This document shows, piece by piece, positions 10,168 through 17,157 of a stretch of DNA of 20,018 nt. Both the position numbers and the translations under genes were made by a program. The notes under the pieces were generated by a model. It had not been told where the DNA came from. It saw only the letters and a list, made by a program, of their open reading frames with translations, and ran no database searches. How positions within the stretch are numbered: the first letter of the stretch is position 1; every line of letters starts with the position of its first letter. This DNA comes from Sphaeroforma sirkka (taxonomy: Eukaryota; Opisthokonta; Ichthyosporea; Ichthyophonida), in contig LUCW03000203.1 in NCBI GenBank assembly GCA_001586965.3, positions 1-20,018 of the forward strand, in the 5' to 3' direction.

Positions 10168-10905
10168 ATATACGTATACATATATTCATTTATATATATC
10201 TATGAATCCAGTCTCATACCAATTTTTTGTTTATGCTTGCAGAGTAATCGACTGATAGGACTCTCCTTAGTGGAGGAGCGGTCCATTGAGTCGACGGCTG
10301 TGGACATGAGCTACACAGACATAGCCACGCACGCACACACAGAGACCAGGGCCAGCGTGGATACAATCACAGAGAATACCAGCCAAACAGAAGGAAGTAT
10401 ACAACCAACATCACACACTCAAATTCACGCTACAGTGATAGAGAAAGTAGAGCACGAGCACAAACCACAAGCGCACACAAGACGCGTAGAGGATGCACCT
10501 GAACAACCTACAGCCAAGCGCTCGCGTGTGCAGGCGAGTAATGAGCAAACGGGAGCTGAAGAGAAGACTGTCATAGCCCTAGTGGGGAGTGCGAATAGTA
10601 GTACTACAAAGGAGACTGAAATCAGAACACCCGCTGAGAGTACGAGCGAGGACAAAGGTACGCCTACGGGCGAACCAGACCTTCAGGCGTCGGGGCCAAG
10701 TGCTGCAAGTGCACATATAACATGGACAGACACGCTGAGAGAGACGGAGGTGAATTTGACACGCGACACTGACACGCCATCCAACACGGGTAACGTCGCA
10801 CTGTCGGATGTAGGTACGAGCGTGCACGTGGGCGATAACGATGATGATGGCAGCGATATGGACGACATACCCGATATTGTAGACGAAGCACCGGATTCTG
10901 AATAG
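2519..10905 (+). CDS. PELP1: PELP1/Rix1-like ribosome-biogenesis protein, 3' part of gene, nine exons visible
   Basis: Conceptual splicing gives a protein collinear with animal PELP1 as I know the family. It runs from the middle of the RIX1 helical-repeat domain, with an EQW motif in exon 2, through further helical repeats, to a Ser/Thr/Glu-rich tail with an acidic end (DDDGSDMDDIPD) and a basic stretch (AKRSRV) that could be a nuclear localisation signal. PELP1/Rix1 acts in the nucleolus and nucleoplasm with TEX10/Ipi1 and WDR18/Ipi3 in 60S pre-ribosome maturation and ITS2 processing. Nearly all junctions are phase 0; the intron between 8087 and 8436 is phase 1. The N-terminus is not in the window. 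The boundary of exon 4 is uncertain, and a short exon between 5383 and 6158 may be missed. The animal steroid-receptor coactivator role is not implied. The tail is far less Pro/Glu-rich than in mammals. Confidence 0.78.
2666..3560 (+). repeat. ~119-bp tandem array containing exon end and 5' splice site
   Basis: The motif CGCATTTGGACAGTTTAGAT recurs with its start (CATTT) at 2669, 2789, 2909, 3028, 3148, 3266, 3386 and about 3503, that is every 117-120 bp. The first copy is the genuine end of exon 1. The following copies carry the same exon tail, AGCCGG|GTATG-like donor, and a long shared intronic part (CACCTAGTACTAGTAAGTAC, then GTGGCAGTCACTTGTTAAGT and a GT tract). Divergence grows to the right. 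Two of the first periods are exactly 120 bp, which keeps a 40-aa repeat frame open to a stop at about 2990. Confidence 0.93.
3561..4529 (+). other. Remainder of intron 1
   Basis: Unique intronic sequence with no ORF that looks coding. It holds small TA tracts (about 3545-3563), a TG tract at 4243-4261 and a TA tract at 4268-4300. The segment 3720-3930 is less AT-biased, but I recognise no gene or RNA in it. Confidence 0.6.
4530..4646 (+). CDS. PELP1: PELP1-like exon 2 (EQW motif)
   Basis: 39 codons, phase 0 at both ends, between acceptor TACAG|GTTTTA and donor CACCAG|GTATAC. The product begins VLSAACTCIAHIPLCGKAGS and holds PQEQWTMLLTTTLSSMHQ, which matches the EQW...LL..LH segment of the animal PELP1 RIX1 domain. 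Confidence 0.8.
4660..4870 (+). repeat. ~42-bp tandem repeat in intron 2
   Basis: CTCAAATATACTACAAA-type units start at 4716, 4758, 4799 and 4841, with a degenerate one before. Alternate units are more alike (CGCGTAACGACAT is shared by units 83 bp apart), so the array is a two-unit higher-order repeat. The rest of intron 2, 4871-5178, shows nothing recognisable. Confidence 0.8.
5179..5382 (+). CDS. PELP1: PELP1-like exon 3
   Basis: 68 codons, phase 0 at both ends, between TTTTTCGCAG|GTGTTA and CGACAG|GTATGG. It contains a loop rich in Pro/Glu/Thr, then HRRFAALCALVKTML, the helix that matches the QRF..LA.CL..ML segment of PELP1. Part of this exon reappears as a decayed copy 170 bp downstream. 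Confidence 0.8.
5413..5510 (+). repeat. 50-bp tandem duplication in intron 3
   Basis: GGCTCTATAATAATCTATGT at 5413 and GGCTCCATATTCATCCATGT at 5463 start two diverged copies that both end in TRTGTCAC. They directly precede the decayed copy of exon 3. Confidence 0.65.
5509..5559 (+). pseudogene. Decayed partial copy of PELP1-like exon 3
   Basis: The segment GCCAGCGGCGGTTGACGGCA then CTGTGTGTACTTGTGA aligns with 5298-5349 of exon 3 (CACCGGCGGTTTGCGGCACT then GTGTGCGCTTGTGA), with a long run of near identity over about 35 bases. It is not flanked by usable splice sites in the right phase, so it looks like a dead duplicate rather than an alternative exon. Confidence 0.7.
5557..5685. repeat. Repeated CA/GT hairpin in intron 3
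   Basis: Two copies 95 bp apart of CATATGAATATGTGTGTGTA, each preceded by a CA tract, so each can fold as ACACACAC...GTGTGTGT with a GAAT loop. The sequence that follows, 5686-5911, shows no further feature except a strong acceptor-like tract at 5686-5705. Confidence 0.7.
5912..6158 (+). repeat. Duplicated intron block next to exon 4 acceptor
   Basis: CCTGTCGTTATATATA...CCTGCTCTCCGATGTACTTGTGCGAGTGT (5912-6004) is repeated, diverged, as CCTGTCTGTCGTTACACA...CCTGCTATTCGATGTGCTTGTGCGCGTGT (6078-6158). The second copy runs up to the candidate acceptor of exon 4. Confidence 0.7.
6159..6334 (+). CDS. PELP1: PELP1-like exon 4 (5' boundary uncertain)
   Basis: The product includes QYHEAMLSVFQTVCVSLGPQ and LLPFAGRICYLLNQMRK, collinear with the H.EALDLL..L...G..LL.F....GRLLPQ segment of PELP1. 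The donor AAG|GTGAGT is clear, phase 0. The acceptor is not. AG at 6157-6158 would need a phase-1 partner, which exon 3 does not supply. AGs at 6205 and 6226 fit phase 0 but lack a pyrimidine tract. Confidence 0.65.
6567..6614 (+). repeat. (AT)n(GT)n microsatellite, intron 4
   Basis: An uninterrupted AT tract changes directly into a GT tract. Z-DNA-prone sequence inside the intron between exons 4 and 5. Confidence 0.9.
6981..7166 (+). CDS. PELP1: PELP1-like exon 5
   Basis: 62 codons between TACGGTTGCAG|TTGCAC and CCAGACTCT|GTGAGT. The product starts LHLTKGSTYHGSSKVLVLQC and ends AAQTQRCVPDS. It matches the Y.....KVY..LE.WV...G segment of PELP1. A weaker alternative donor (GTGTGT) exists at 7151. 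GTGAGT is preferred because it keeps phase 0 and has the better consensus. Confidence 0.75.
7167..8002 (+). other. Intron 5 with microsatellites
   Basis: Begins with a GT tract (about 7168-7200) just after the donor. A TTATTC hexamer run lies at about 7607-7640, followed by AT-rich sequence. No ORF here looks protein-coding, and small ORFs reading through the GT tract are simple sequence. Confidence 0.6.
8003..8087 (+). CDS. PELP1: PELP1-like exon 6 (short)
   Basis: A short exon of 28 codons plus one base. The acceptor is CAACTCTTTCAG|TGG and the donor is CTAG|GTATGA. The product WWMAAMATLAIVLSRQTTHL followed by TAEKLSDL matches the AAL..L...I..CG......H..LHDL helix of PELP1. The single leftover G joins GT of the next exon, giving a glycine codon and an uninterrupted frame. 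Confidence 0.72.
8243..8256 (+). repeat. Two TTTAGGG telomere-like units in intron 6
   Basis: CTTTAGGGTTTAGGGTTC contains two perfect TTTAGGG heptamers, followed by degenerate TAAGGTTTTAGG. The heptamer is the plant and algal type of telomere repeat and also occurs in some protists. It is too short to show former telomere addition. Confidence 0.6.
8436..8635 (+). CDS. PELP1: PELP1-like exon 7
   Basis: The acceptor is AAATTTCACTACAG|GTGCAT and the donor is ATCACG|GTAAGA. The product runs through VHPTLAPNLLGRPECRLGTY and VLRAMALNSRPTHSSYIQQA, collinear with the LVLPL......S..CR.ELY.LL.AL segment of PELP1. An internal AG at 8470 would give a shorter exon, but phase from exon 6 supports 8436. 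Confidence 0.78.
8657..8685 (+). repeat. (TA)n tract after exon 7 donor
   Basis: About 13 TA dinucleotides starting some 20 bp downstream of the exon 7 donor, followed by a GGGTGGGTGG/GATGTGGCTG-rich stretch up to about 8755. Confidence 0.9.
8854..9345 (+). repeat. 27-bp minisatellite with embedded GTAAGT, intron 7
   Basis: About 18 copies of a 27-bp unit, consensus ACACGTAAGTATAAGCTACT plus TGTATGC. The period is a multiple of three, so both strands show spurious ORFs with a 9-residue period (SISYLYAHV-like on plus, VYTSSLYLR-like on minus). Many units hold CGTAAGTA, identical to a strong 5' splice site. The segment that follows, 9346-9775, shows nothing recognisable. Confidence 0.93.
9776..9868 (+). 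CDS. PELP1: PELP1-like exon 8
   Basis: 31 codons, phase 0, between TCTCTATTACAG|GTGTCT and ACTTCG|GTATGT. The product VSEYCHESSLICDWLIHPRL matches the VSSFC.EAL..C..L.HPR segment of PELP1. This is the last conserved block before the divergent tail. Confidence 0.8.
9917..10190 (+). repeat. Compound TA/GATA/TATC/GTAT microsatellite, intron 8
   Basis: TAGATAGATAGATATATAAA motifs on the left, long TA tracts in the middle and ATCTATCTATCATCTATCTA on the right, followed by GTATGTAT runs. The GATA arm and the TATC arm are inverted relative to each other and could pair across the TA tract. The cluster ends some 50 bp before the acceptor of the terminal exon. Confidence 0.9.
10243..10905 (+). CDS. 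PELP1: PELP1-like terminal exon, acidic tail
   Basis: 220 codons and a TAG stop after acceptor TTTATGCTTGCAG|AGT, phase 0. Low-complexity Thr/Ser/Glu/His-rich tail. A basic cluster AKRSRV lies about 90 residues in. The last 25 residues are mostly Asp/Glu (DNDDDGSDMDDIPDIVDEAP). The acidic C-terminus is the family trait that best fits PELP1. Upstream in-frame codons from about 10126 are microsatellite and belong to the intron. Confidence 0.8.
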   Translation, partial: SNRLIGLSLVEERSIESTAVDMSYTDIATHAHTETRASVDTITENTSQTEGSIQPTSHTQIHATVIEKVEHEHKPQAHTRRVEDAPEQPTAKRSRVQASNEQTGAEEKTVIALVGSANSSTTKETEIRTPAESTSEDKGTPTGEPDLQASGPSAASAHITWTDTLRETEVNLTRDTDTPSNTGNVALSDVGTSVHVGDNDDDGSDMDDIPDIVDEAPDSE

Positions 10906-11001
10906 AAAGCTATTTTGCTTACAGAAGTGGATGAGGTTATAAATATACCTGTATGTGTACGGAGGGACCTGTTTGGGTATACAAATAATCATACTTCACT
11001 C

Positions 11002-11007
11002 AATAAA
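11002..11007 (+). terminator. Poly(A) signal of the PELP1-like gene
   Basis: A canonical AATAAA 97 bases after the TAG stop, in AT-rich sequence, in the expected position for 3' end formation. Confidence 0.65.
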
Positions 11008-11188
11008 ATTAGGACATGATTAAACGCTAAAGATTCAACGAGAGATTTCGCGGGTCAAGCCTATCTATCAGCTTGAAAGTGTCTCGCCCGCTGATTTAGT
11101 CTTAAATCACTGAGCAAAACAACTCATTTATGATTATACATATCCGTACAAATCTAATAGGATCTCAACGCCCACTAGATATTTTTTA

Positions 11189-11577
11189 TCAGAAACGCCG
11201 ACATTTACAGTACGCAAAAATTCGGAACTGCCGATTGCTTGTCCTCGTTATCCTCTCGCTACTAAATTGGGCCGGAATTGGCAATTTTTTTCGCCTAACG
11301 CACCTTTGTATCGTGTCACCGTCGGTTTTCTGGACCACATTATTCACACTGATAGTTACAGCATCAGTCAGATTCGCAGTAGAATTGCCATCGCTATTTA
11401 TCCCAATACCGCCTATAGTCTCAACTCGTTCGCCCTCAATCCACTGTTCAAACCTCATCCCTTATACTCACCCCATCGACCGCACTCGAATCTACTTAAG
11501 TCCTTTAAGTTCACATTCCCCGATTTGAAGTCTGTATTGCATCCCATAATAGCGCTCTCCTTTAGCTTAGAGGCCAT
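11189..11577 (-). CDS. Unrecognised ORF pair, possible small gene or gene fragment
   Basis: On the minus strand an ATG at 11577 opens MASKLKESAIMGCNTDFKSG and runs into RWG then a GTGAGTATAAG string that reads to a stop. A second frame starts MRFEQWIEGERVETIGGIGI at 11458 and ends CKCRRF at 11189. The residue mix of both pieces looks more protein-like than the surroundings, and they abut where a GTGAGT donor or a frameshift could lie. No domain is recognised. It could be a short spliced gene, a broken one or chance. The sense strand also has a 132-aa hydrophobic frame, which looks like a shadow. Confidence 0.2.
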
Positions 11578-11584
11578 ATTTTGA

Positions 11585-11984
11585 GAATGGTCGAGTGCTG
11601 TCTTCACTAGTCCCGGTTGTATATACATAAACACATACATATATATGTATATTCATACTCCGGTACCTCCGATGCCGCTAGCAAAGATTTCAATTACAAG
11701 GTGCTGCCAATATTTAAGTGTGAATAAAAGTGGTATGTTCTACAAAATCAAGAAGAGCCAGGATCTGATTTAGCATCAGAACAGGCTCATAGAGCGAGGA
11801 GTGCCATTCTTCAGCAAGACATCGAACCAAACTATATATACTCATTTTTTCATATCTATTTCGAGTGGCCGTGGACGTACCCCCTCACACAATATTATGT
11901 GAACCTCTGACTTGATTATTTGATTCGATTTTATCTACGCATGCGCGCATGCCATCAGCCGGATAGCCCTAATTTACAAATACC
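11585..11984. other. Convergent intergenic region
   Basis: The spacer between the 3' ends of the PELP1-like and aldehyde dehydrogenase genes. It has an AATAAA on the plus strand near 11724 and a short TA/CATA run near 11630-11655. I see no canonical AATAAA on the minus strand for the dehydrogenase, and no further gene. Confidence 0.5.
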
Positions 11985-14042
11985 TCAAGTACACGAACTC
12001 ACGGTTTGCTTCAAGAACTTGAGCATGTTCACCACACCACCCTGCGTCTCCACATCTGCACCCACCTGCGCGTAGGCTCGTAGATTCTCTACAGTCGGGT
12101 TCCAGGGCAATTTGAGTCCCAAAGGCATACGGAAGGGAGCGCGGAAGACACTCTTGTGGACCTCGTCGTACAGCATTGAATTGTGCACCCATCCAACACC
12201 ACTCTGCACGTCCTCTGCTGTCGCTCCGGGTGCTCCACCCCACACCATGTTCGGAATGATAAAGACGAATCCAGTCCAGGCATTCACCGCCACAGTACCA
12301 TAATTGAGGTTCGCAATAGCCTTCTCAAAGACTTGCTTATTATCCGCCTCAGACTTGGGGTCGATGACGATTGTCACACCAAGCGTGCCATACAAGCGCT
12401 CGTTGCAGAATGCCACAGATTGGTTTAGGAAATCCTTCACACTGCCGTCGGTCTGGTCCATCTCCAGAACCGCCGCGAAAGGTGTCCATGATTCCCACAC
12501 AAGGGCTTTCTCGTCCTGGGCAACCGTACTACTCTTGAGATCAGTTACTAGAGTGGTTTCTAGATGATCTGCACTTTTCTTGGTTTGACCTACTACCGCT
12601 GCTCGGTTACCGTAGTGGTCTACAATCTCTGCGTGACGCTTGTGCGAGTTGGGGTAGTATGGGTTGCGCGTAGGTACACTCGCTAGAGCCTCCTTAAGCC
12701 CAGCAAGGAACTCCTCTTTCTGCGCCCACTTACTGTCCACCACAAATACCTTAGACGCCACACAGTTGAAGGAGTTGTTGTGCGCGACTGTTCCTGCCAG
12801 GTGCTGGACTTGATTGTCCATCTCAGCCTTGCTCCATTCTCCGGGAGTAACCAGGACGGGACTCACACAGCCCAATTCCGAACAGAATTCCTTATCGCAC
12901 GACTTATTGCCAGCCTGCTTATTCCTCTTGATGGTCTCTGCATCACCGGGACCCCACACAATCTGGTCGTGCGTCGCACCAGAGCCAGTCATGTGCATCT
13001 TATTCAAACTCGGGTGTGAAGTGAGGTACTTGCCCACGTCCACTCCACCTGTAATACTGCAAACCACGCCAGCTTCGATGAAAGGTGCATACACCATCTC
13101 AAAGAACTTGTGACCGTAGTCATTCACGGGGTTCCATTTGAGGAGCACCACATCTTGCATGTTGAAAAGATAATATAAAACATCACCTGTTTGGATCGCA
13201 GTTTGATTACCCGCACCGAGTACCAAGGCAACATCCCCAGAGTAGTCTCGATCGAGGGCTCTAGAACCTTGCTTGGGCTTCTGACCTGCTTTTAGGTCTA
13301 CATGCTCTACCCAAAGCTCACCAGATAGCACACCAAAGACCGCCTTCTCAGTTATGTTGGACGGGAACACCTTGCACACAGTACTTTTACCGTCGATACT
13401 CTCGGACATACCTCCATACGCGCCAGATACTGCATATGGCTTCTTGCTAGCCTGTTGCTTGGCCAGAGGTTCAAAAGTGGCGATGTAGTAATTCAATGAC
13501 TTGCCCTGTGCTTGAGCCATACCGAAAATCTCTTCGCCGAGTAGTTGTTCGTAGTCATGGTGATCATCCACATAACCCTTGGCCTTCATAGCAGCTTTTG
13601 CCCACTCCAAACCATGTTCATGCAAAAGCACTTTGCTCTTTTTCAGCATCTATACTTAGCGTTTATTTGCGATAGTGAATTTGGAATATATGAGGTATAG
13701 CGAACGATATCTGCTATATCAATCATGATATTGGATAAATAACCGGCCAAAGCGACTCAAAAGTAGAACAAATATACTTATCACAATACAAGTGAGGCAA
13801 AGCGGATAATACTCGCAAGCGATAGGTCCATCAGAATAAGGCCAGAGCAATAATACGATTAATACATCTTATCGGATCTACAACAATAACACATGGGCAG
13901 ACATACGTAAACAAATTTCGATCTGAGGGTGCCACAATCCAATCCACCGTACCTTCACTTTGTCTGCAAACGATGTGTTGACCCATTTCTTCTTGTTCGC
14001 TTGCAATTTCTCAATTTGCGAATCGATAAGTGGGAAGCTCAT
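11985..14042 (-). CDS. Aldehyde dehydrogenase family protein, two exons, 584 aa
   Basis: NAD(P)-dependent oxidation of an aldehyde is the family reaction; the substrate is unknown. Exon 2 (13649-11985) encodes 554 residues and exon 1 adds 30. Conserved features, numbered in the 584-aa protein, are the dinucleotide-site GAGNQT at about 175-180, KWNPVN at 201-206, TGSGATHD, catalytic Glu288 in SELG, nucleophile Cys326 in NNSFNC, and C-terminal FCNERLYGTL and GVGWVHN. This combination resembles a bacterial-type ALDH subfamily (ELGNVSP, NNASFNC, AFCNERLWGTL in relatives) rather than ALDH1/2. The intron is 13650-13952. A GTGAGT lies five codons before the stop, so a further 3' exon is possible. 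No targeting peptide is evident. The gene is convergent with the PELP1-like gene. Confidence 0.88.
13953..14042 (-). CDS. First exon of the aldehyde dehydrogenase gene
   Basis: Thirty codons, starting MSFPLIDSQIEKLQANKKKW and ending FADKVK, then donor AAG|GTACGG. Acceptor TAAGTATAG joins directly in phase 0 to MLKKSKVLLHEHG. The result restores the N-terminal helix that members of this family have before the dinucleotide-binding domain (pattern ...ER..LL..), which the longer exon alone lacks. The ATG lies in CCACCATGA, a strong eukaryotic start context. I therefore prefer this start over the methionine at 13649. Confidence 0.75.
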
Positions 14043-14157
14043 GGTGGCGTTATAGTATGTTCAGGATGCACATATGGATGGCGGAGCAACTACGGTTTGA
14101 CTATTTATATAAATATATATATATATACATACAACTCTACATAATTTACAATATTGT

Positions 14158-14229
14158 TGTGCGTTTCACTGTTTATCGAGATGAATATCATTTTGTGCGT
14201 TTCACTGTTTATCGAGATAAATATCACAT
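14158..14229. repeat. 36-bp tandem duplication upstream of the dehydrogenase
   Basis: Two near-identical copies of TGTGCGTTTCACTGTTTATC plus GAGATRAATATCA, at 14158 and 14194, some 115-190 bp upstream of the minus-strand start codon. They sit where the promoter or 5' UTR should be, so they may carry a duplicated regulatory site, or they may be neutral. Confidence 0.8.
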
Positions 14230-14277
14230 CATAAATATTGTGCATATAATTTTTTATATCTAAATATTTTAGATCTT

Positions 14278-14314
14278 CACTGCCCACTATGCTCAGACGG
14301 TCAGTATGGCAGTG
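14278..14314. repeat. Short inverted repeat (CACTGCC...GGCAGTG)
   Basis: Seven-base perfect arms with a 23-base loop that itself has partial self-complementarity (CTATGCTCAG/TCAGTATGG). It is followed by AAACCCTAAAC. Function unknown; it may be a cruciform-type site or an old element end. Confidence 0.5.
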
Positions 14315-14742
14315 TGAAAAACCCTAAACAACTAAACACTACACAGAATAGTGAATACAGAATATTTACTGTGGCGCCGGCGCGCCGCCGTGACGGCCTG
14401 CCAGCTGCGGCAGCGGTGTCAGATGTCAGCCTGCCAGTGTGCCGCACAGGCTTGACAAATAGGGCATTTCAGGTATTCAGAGTTAATGTGGCTTGTAGCC
14501 ACTGTGGACTGTGGAGTCGGAGGTGTCGTAGATCCTTTAAAGGATGGCTCTTATTGGCATGTGGCATGAGCTCTCTTCATCTTAGTGTTGTGAGTGGGTC
14601 AGTGGGACTGTGGACACCTCTGGACACTCTCTGCAGTCTGGACTGTGTGAGGGACTGGTCTGTGAGACTGTTGGTCGTATGTGGGAGCGTATGGTTTCTG
14701 TGGTTTTTTTGGTAAATATATGTAAATAGTACAAATATCTAA
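14315..14742. other. No recognised gene
   Basis: A locally GC-rich patch (GGCGCCGGCGCGCCGCCGTG near 14371) lies within otherwise AT-rich DNA. A 133-codon plus-strand ORF spans the segment but is Cys/Ser/Leu/Val-rich, with no domain that I recognise. The CTGTGGACTGTGGAG-type wording (14505-14665) looks like short degenerate repeats rather than coding sequence. Confidence 0.4.
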
Positions 14743-15799
14743 TTTAGAAGGCTATGACAAAACAAACAAATACGTCCCTCTGGATAGGGTCTTGATCGGA
14801 AATCAAGGTTTCTCGTAGCGGAAATCGAAAATTTAGCAGAGACCTAAATCCAGAGGGCCGTATTGAATTGTCACAAACACGATTCAGTTTCCAATGGATG
14901 TTTATTGGTTGTCTATCAGTTCGGCGGGATTTTCCTCCACTCATTGGCGAATGATTTACTGCCAATTTATGTACTACAATGTGTACCGTATTTGGTACAA
15001 GTATGAGAAACCGTACTGTGGCCGCACTTATTGTGATTTTATTGGTTCAGACAAAGGTCAGGGACAGATTTATAATTTGTTATTTCCCCTCCTCCTGGAT
15101 TTTGGGGCATAAACCCTAAAACATAGTAGCACATCCGAACGGCCGAACCGCCTAAATATAAATTGAACACAGCCAAAAACAAAACCAAATATTTTATACA
15201 TAACACACAAAAAGAAAGAAAATTACAATTGTGTAACCAAAATCAAGATATAATTGTTTCATAAAAAGGACCGGTCATTGAGAGTATGATTTTTGAGAGT
15301 TGAGGCGACTTTATTTATGTCTTTTTTCTTGTGTTTAAAAAAAAAAGATATGAGTGTGACGATATTGTTTTTCATTTATATATTTATTTTAAAACAACAC
15401 AAAAACAAAAGCAAATAAATATGACCTTCGTATTTTCTCTTTTTTGTTTTTGTATGTTTTCTTTAAATACAGATAGCCATCAGCCATGCACAATTTAGGA
15501 GGCTAAATATTTTAAATGCCAGCCATGTGATCAGTGATGACTTTTTGTCAGTGTAAAATAACAAGCGCCCTTTTTGCTGCCGGTTTTCTCCTTTTTCGTT
15601 TTATAGTATATATAGTAGTAGTAAAAAACCCCCCCCCCAAAAAAAACAAAACAAATAGTAGACAGTCATGACTCTTGAGGCTGGATATGAAGACTTGAAT
15701 AAATGACGAGATCAAAATTTGATTTTTTTTTAATTTTAAAAAAAGCATAGAAACAACAAAAACAACAAAAACAAAAAAAAACATAGATAGCCTTCTAAA
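14743..15799. mobile_element. Candidate non-autonomous DNA element with inverted termini
   Basis: TTTAGAAGGCTAT at 14743-14755 and its exact reverse complement at 15787-15799 form 13-bp termini. Close to the left end lies a second inverted pair (CCCTCTGGAT at about 14776, ATCCAGAGGG at about 14848) enclosing a CTTGAT...ATCAAG hairpin. The interior is AT- and A-tract-rich, with no transposase that I recognise. A related motif AATTTAGGAGGCTAA at about 15490 may mark a nested or internal end. No target-site duplication is clear, so this stays a candidate. Confidence 0.4.
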
Positions 15800-16309
15800 A
15801 TAAAGACCAAAACATACCCTTCTCAAAAAAAGACACCAAAGGGAACAAACAAGACTGAACTTGAAAAAAAAAACGACAAGAGGCTATGTTTCTTTACAGT
15901 GGGTCCTCGACTCCTCGCAACCTGTCCCTGACCATCACAGGAAAAAAATGAGACATCTATCGATTAGCTAAGAGGGTTTCGGCTGATCGGACCATATGTA
16001 GGTAAATGCTATTATAGTCCCCGAGTCCCCGGGCCAGAAACACACCATATTTTGGACGTATTATAATGAGGATTCGTGCGATCTTATGTAACTTTGTGTA
16101 TATTATACGCTGTGCGCGTGTATTTGTTCCATTCTGTGATAAAGTAACCAAGCGTCTGTTGCTACGACTGCATGCCTATGAGGTATAAAGTATATGATAG
16201 GAATATGAGAAAGTTTGATTGATATCAGGAGTTTAATACTGTTTTTTTAAACCAATTGAAGAAATCCTTTTTAGAGAACACTAATATATGAGCCAATAAT
16301 ACTAGCTTT
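15800..16309. other. No recognised gene
   Basis: AT-rich intergenic DNA. The only structure seen is a 26-bp direct repeat (16135-16160 and 16310-16335, 24 of 26 identical). A 64-codon minus-strand ORF here has no recognisable content. Confidence 0.4.
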
Positions 16310-16310
16310 T

Positions 16311-17086
16311 GTGATAAAGAAACCAAACGTCTGTTTGTTAGTACGATCTACCGACTTGCGACACGCGGCGCCAACCCTCCGTATAAGTGGTGAGCTTATC
16401 ACGCCGACGCTTGCAGACGCACCTTGGAGCACACGTTACCTCCCCCTGAAGATGGCGCCCACACATGCCGAACCGAAACACTCCAAATATCTGGGGTTCC
16501 CATTCTCTCACGGAGTACCAGGAATCAACCTCGCCAGACATATGGAATCCCTGGTTGCAGCATTGTCACTGGGTATCGCCGCCTTTTTTGCGCTTATGGC
16601 TTCCATGGCTTCAGCTGACGACACCCCCGCAACCGACTGGTGATGTTCTGAACATTCATCCTATCCACGGCTACATATGGGCTGAACTGCGCTTTGATTT
16701 AGCACTCATTCAAGCAGCAGCCATCATCACGGGCACTAAATACCCCTCTGACGCAACCCGCCTGGGCCCACGACTAATCATCACTGCGCTTCCCGTACAG
16801 TATCTATGCTCACCTGAAAACTGTACACAAAACCACGGGCGGGCGTATACCCGACCATGTAGCCTTCCACCAACGCTGTGACGTAAATAGGAAGAACTCA
16901 ACGAAACGCTGGTCCAACAAGGAGATCGTGGCAATGGCCCGGCGCCAATACTACTACCAACTGGTTATGGGTAAACCGCCAACCTCAAACCGAGACAGAG
17001 CCAGACACGACAGCTTCATTTGCTGCTTCGAAACTACACCAATCCGGTTCTGTGTTATGATTGTATCGAATACATGTAAACTTTGA
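16311..17086 (+). pseudogene. Decayed C-terminal part of a LINE-like ORF
   Basis: The first frame (16311-16643) contains KHSKYLGFPFSHGVPG, resembling the YLG motif that follows the RT catalytic core in non-LTR elements. A second frame (to 16881) and a third frame (from 16778) read on. The third includes RWSNKEIVAMARRQYYYQLV and GKPPTSNRDRARHDSF and ends at TGA 17084-17086. At least two frameshifts separate the pieces. The YLG assignment is family knowledge; the clade is not determined. Confidence 0.45.
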
Positions 17087-17099
17087 TGGAAATTACTAA

Positions 17100-17157
<58 letters not shown>

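Noticed and set aside
10425..10992. Minus-strand ORFs opposite the terminal PELP1-like exon
   Set aside because: Antisense shadows of an acidic/Thr-rich coding exon.
11130..11528. Hydrophobic plus-strand ORF of 132 codons
   Set aside because: Overlaps the minus-strand ORF pair, has no recognisable domain and lies after the PELP1-like poly(A) signal.
12183..13113. Plus-strand ORFs within the dehydrogenase
   Set aside because: Shadows of the conserved minus-strand coding frame.
14314..14715. 133-codon plus-strand ORF
   Set aside because: Composition follows local CTGTG/GTGGA repeats and no domain or splice context supports it.
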